Positions 62,289-64,000 of a stretch of DNA of 64,000 nucleotides are shown here, in pieces (position 1 is the stretch's first letter; every line of letters begins with the position of its first letter). The position numbers and the translations under genes are program-made. The stretch comes from CANKHA01 sp963750965. GTDB lineage: Bacteria; Pseudomonadota; Alphaproteobacteria; Rhizobiales; Xanthobacteraceae. The notes under the pieces are model-generated. The model was given only the letters and a program-made list of their open reading frames with translations, had not been told where the DNA came from and did not search any database. Where the stretch lies: assembly GCA_963750965.1 (NCBI GenBank), contig CAVVSK010000017.1:1-64000 (forward strand). Direction: 5' to 3'.

Positions 62289-63020
62289 ATGTCAGTGCGT
62301 CGCCTCGCCCCCGTCGAGATGCAGCCCAAGCAGTTCGCCTTCACGGCGGCGAATGTGAAATGGGCTAAGGGGCAGATCGCTAAATATCCGGAGGGCCGTC
62401 AGGCTTCCGCGGTGATCCCGCTATTGTGGCGCGCGCAGGAACAAGCCGGCGGCTGGGTGCCGCAAAAAGCCATCGAGCACGTCGCCGACATGCTTGGCAT
62501 GGCTTACATCCGCGTGCTCGAGGTCGCGACCTTCTACACCATGTTCAATCTCGAGCCCATCGGCCGCTATCACGTTCAGCTTTGCGGCACGACACCCTGC
62601 GTGCTGCGCGGCGCGGAGGACTTGAAGAAGGTTTGCCACAAGCGCATCGGGGATCAATTCCATGTCACGCCTGATGGCAAATTCTCCTGGGTCGAAGTGG
62701 AATGTCTCGGCGCCTGCGTGAATGCGCCGATGGTGCAGATCAATTATGATTTCTACGAAGATCTGACGGCCGATAGCCTGGAAGATATTTTTGATCAGCT
62801 CGCAGCGGGCATCGAGCCGAAACCGGGCCCGCAGATCGACAGGCAATTCTCCGCGCCGGTGGGCGGACCGACAACGTTGACCAGCCTCAGTCGCAAGGGC
62901 GGCAGCCAGCGCCAAAGTGGCGCTGCGCTCTCTGACGCAGAAGCGAAACGTCCGGGCCAGCCTGCCAGCAATCGGGCGTCGCCAGCACCGAAACCGCCCT
63001 TGGGCGAAGGGGCAAAATAG
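62289..63020 (+). CDS. nuoE: NADH-quinone oxidoreductase subunit E
   Basis: The 24-kDa [2Fe-2S] subunit of the NADH-oxidising module has cluster ligands in QLCGTTPC and VECLGACVNAPM. The 243-residue length is greater than the E. coli form because of a Pro/Ala/Ser-rich C-terminal tail of about 50 residues (from about 190), common in alphaproteobacteria. The start MSVRRLAPVEMQPKQFAFTA lies 8 bases after the small exported gene. Confidence 0.95.
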   Translation: MSVRRLAPVEMQPKQFAFTAANVKWAKGQIAKYPEGRQASAVIPLLWRAQEQAGGWVPQKAIEHVADMLGMAYIRVLEVATFYTMFNLEPIGRYHVQLCGTTPCVLRGAEDLKKVCHKRIGDQFHVTPDGKFSWVEVECLGACVNAPMVQINYDFYEDLTADSLEDIFDQLAAGIEPKPGPQIDRQFSAPVGGPTTLTSLSRKGGSQRQSGAALSDAEAKRPGQPASNRASPAPKPPLGEGAK

Positions 63021-63022
63021 CG

Positions 63023-64000
63023 ATGCTCGAGGACAAGGACCGCATCTTCAAGAATCTCTATGGGCTCCACGACTGGAAGCTTAAGGGCGCGCGTGCGCGC
63101 GGCGCCTGGGACGGCACCAAGGATATCCTCGACAAGGGCCGGGACTGGATCGTCAGCGAGATGAAGGCGTCAGGCCTGCGCGGCCGCGGCGGGGCGGGAT
63201 TCCCCACCGGGCTGAAATGGTCCTTCATGCCCAAGCAGTCCGACGGACGGCCGAGCTATCTCGTCGTCAATGCAGACGAGTCCGAGCCGGGCACCTGCAA
63301 GGACCGCGAGATCATGCGGCACGATCCGCATCTCTTGATTGAGGGCTGTTTGATCGCGGGCTGCGCCATGGGTGCGAATGTCGGCTACATCTACGTGCGC
63401 GGCGAATTCATCCGTGAACGTGAACGGCTGCAATACGCCATCGACGAAGCCTATAAGGCCAAGCTGATCGGCAAGGACAACGTCCACGGCTTCCCGTTCG
63501 ATCTCTATGTGCACCACGGCGCCGGCGCTTATATCTGCGGCGAGGAGACGGCGCTGCTGGAAAGCCTGGAGGGCAAAAAGGGCATGCCGCGGCTGAAGCC
63601 GCCGTTTCCGGCCAATGTCGGCCTCTACGGCTGCCCCACCACCGTGAATAATGTGGAGAGCATCGCGGTCGCGCCGGACATTCTGCGCCGCGGCGCGGCC
63701 TGGTTCGCCGGCATCGGGCGGCCCAACAATACCGGCACCAAACTCTTCTGCATCTCCGGGCACGTGAACAAGCCGTGCAACGTCGAAGAGGCGATGGGCA
63801 TTCCCTTTCGCGAACTGATCGACAAGCACGCCGGCGGCATGCGCGGCGGTTGGGATAATTTGCTTGCGGTCATTCCTGGGGGCTCGTCGGTGCCTTGTCT
63901 GCCCGCGCAGCAATGCGGCGACGAGCTCTACATGGATTTTGACACCCTGAAAAACCTGAAGACGGGCCTCGGCACCGCGGCGGTGATCGTGATGGACAAG
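63023..64000 (+). CDS. nuoF: NADH-quinone oxidoreductase subunit F (5' part, cut by window edge)
   Basis: This subunit binds NADH, FMN and cluster N3. From ATG 63023 the frame is open to the window end (326 codons): MLEDKDRIFKNLYGLHDWKL, FMN/NADH motif GLRGRGGAGFPTGLKWSFMP, VNADESEPGTCKDREI, GAGAYICGEETALLESLEGK and the FMN-contacting NVESIAVAP region. The C-terminal cluster cysteines are beyond the window. It starts 3 bases after nuoE. Confidence 0.95.
   Translation, partial: MLEDKDRIFKNLYGLHDWKLKGARARGAWDGTKDILDKGRDWIVSEMKASGLRGRGGAGFPTGLKWSFMPKQSDGRPSYLVVNADESEPGTCKDREIMRHDPHLLIEGCLIAGCAMGANVGYIYVRGEFIRERERLQYAIDEAYKAKLIGKDNVHGFPFDLYVHHGAGAYICGEETALLESLEGKKGMPRLKPPFPANVGLYGCPTTVNNVESIAVAPDILRRGAAWFAGIGRPNNTGTKLFCISGHVNKPCNVEEAMGIPFRELIDKHAGGMRGGWDNLLAVIPGGSSVPCLPAQQCGDELYMDFDTLKNLKTGLGTAAVIVMDK

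Noticed and set aside
62795..63913. Minus-strand frames opposite nuoE and nuoF
   Set aside because: They are high-GC shadows of strongly conserved complex I genes.

Overview
The window looks like an alphaproteobacterial chromosome of the order Hyphomicrobiales (Rhizobiales), probably near the Nitrobacteraceae/Xanthobacteraceae. The reasons are the tig-clpP-clpX-lon-HU order, a BA14K-family protein, an HWE histidine kinase, the gene content of the nuo operon and the family of the tRNA-borne integrase. This placement is inferred from gene order and protein style, not from a database search.

Layout. Core block 1 (1-14.9 kb) holds the end of an NAD(P)H-hydrate dehydratase, a UbiD-type decarboxylase, a TctC-type binding protein, tRNA-Leu, and the protein-quality-control cluster tig (carrying a one-base frameshift), clpP, clpX and lon. 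A GbsR-type regulator operon with a palindromic operator follows, then two HU genes, tRNA-Val and tRNA-Asp. Core block 2 (53.7-64 kb) holds a SEL1-repeat protein, two small membrane proteins, an SDR, queE-queD, an alpha/beta hydrolase and the start of the complex I operon nuoA-nuoF. A hotdog thioesterase and a small exported protein are inserted in that operon.

Between them lies a genomic island of about 38.7 kb (14895-53573). A perfect 48-bp copy of the tRNA-Asp 3' end bounds its right side. A tyrosine integrase gene sits just inside the left end, and a small mobile-element module (DUF5681 protein, RepA-like ATPase, small proteins) sits at the right end. The left third (15-26 kb) is a worn mosaic of recombinase fragments, two orphan PstS-like proteins, a TauE-type permease and small ORFs. 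The middle (27-50 kb) is a compact set of stress and energy genes: HWE sensor kinase, DksA/TraR-like protein, alpha-glucan phosphorylase, phosphotransferase-kinase fusion, P-type cation ATPase, GroEL paralogue, formate/nitrite-type channel, ADP-forming acyl-CoA synthetase fused to an acetyltransferase, universal stress protein, c-type cytochrome, Mla/MCE lipid transport operon, CBS-BON protein, Met-rich EF-hand protein and VIT/CCC1 metal transporter.

The most interesting signal is a series of FNR/FixK-type boxes (TTGAY-N4-RTCAA) inside the island. Seven match fully and one has a mismatch, and five lie about 58-75 bp before start codons. I read the middle of the island as a horizontally moved, oxygen-limitation survival regulon. 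A second theme is decay. The integrase segment carrying the presumed catalytic tyrosine is out of frame, the small gene next to it has several compensating shifts, and the USP, HWE kinase and tig genes each carry exactly one extra base at a GARTTC hexamer.
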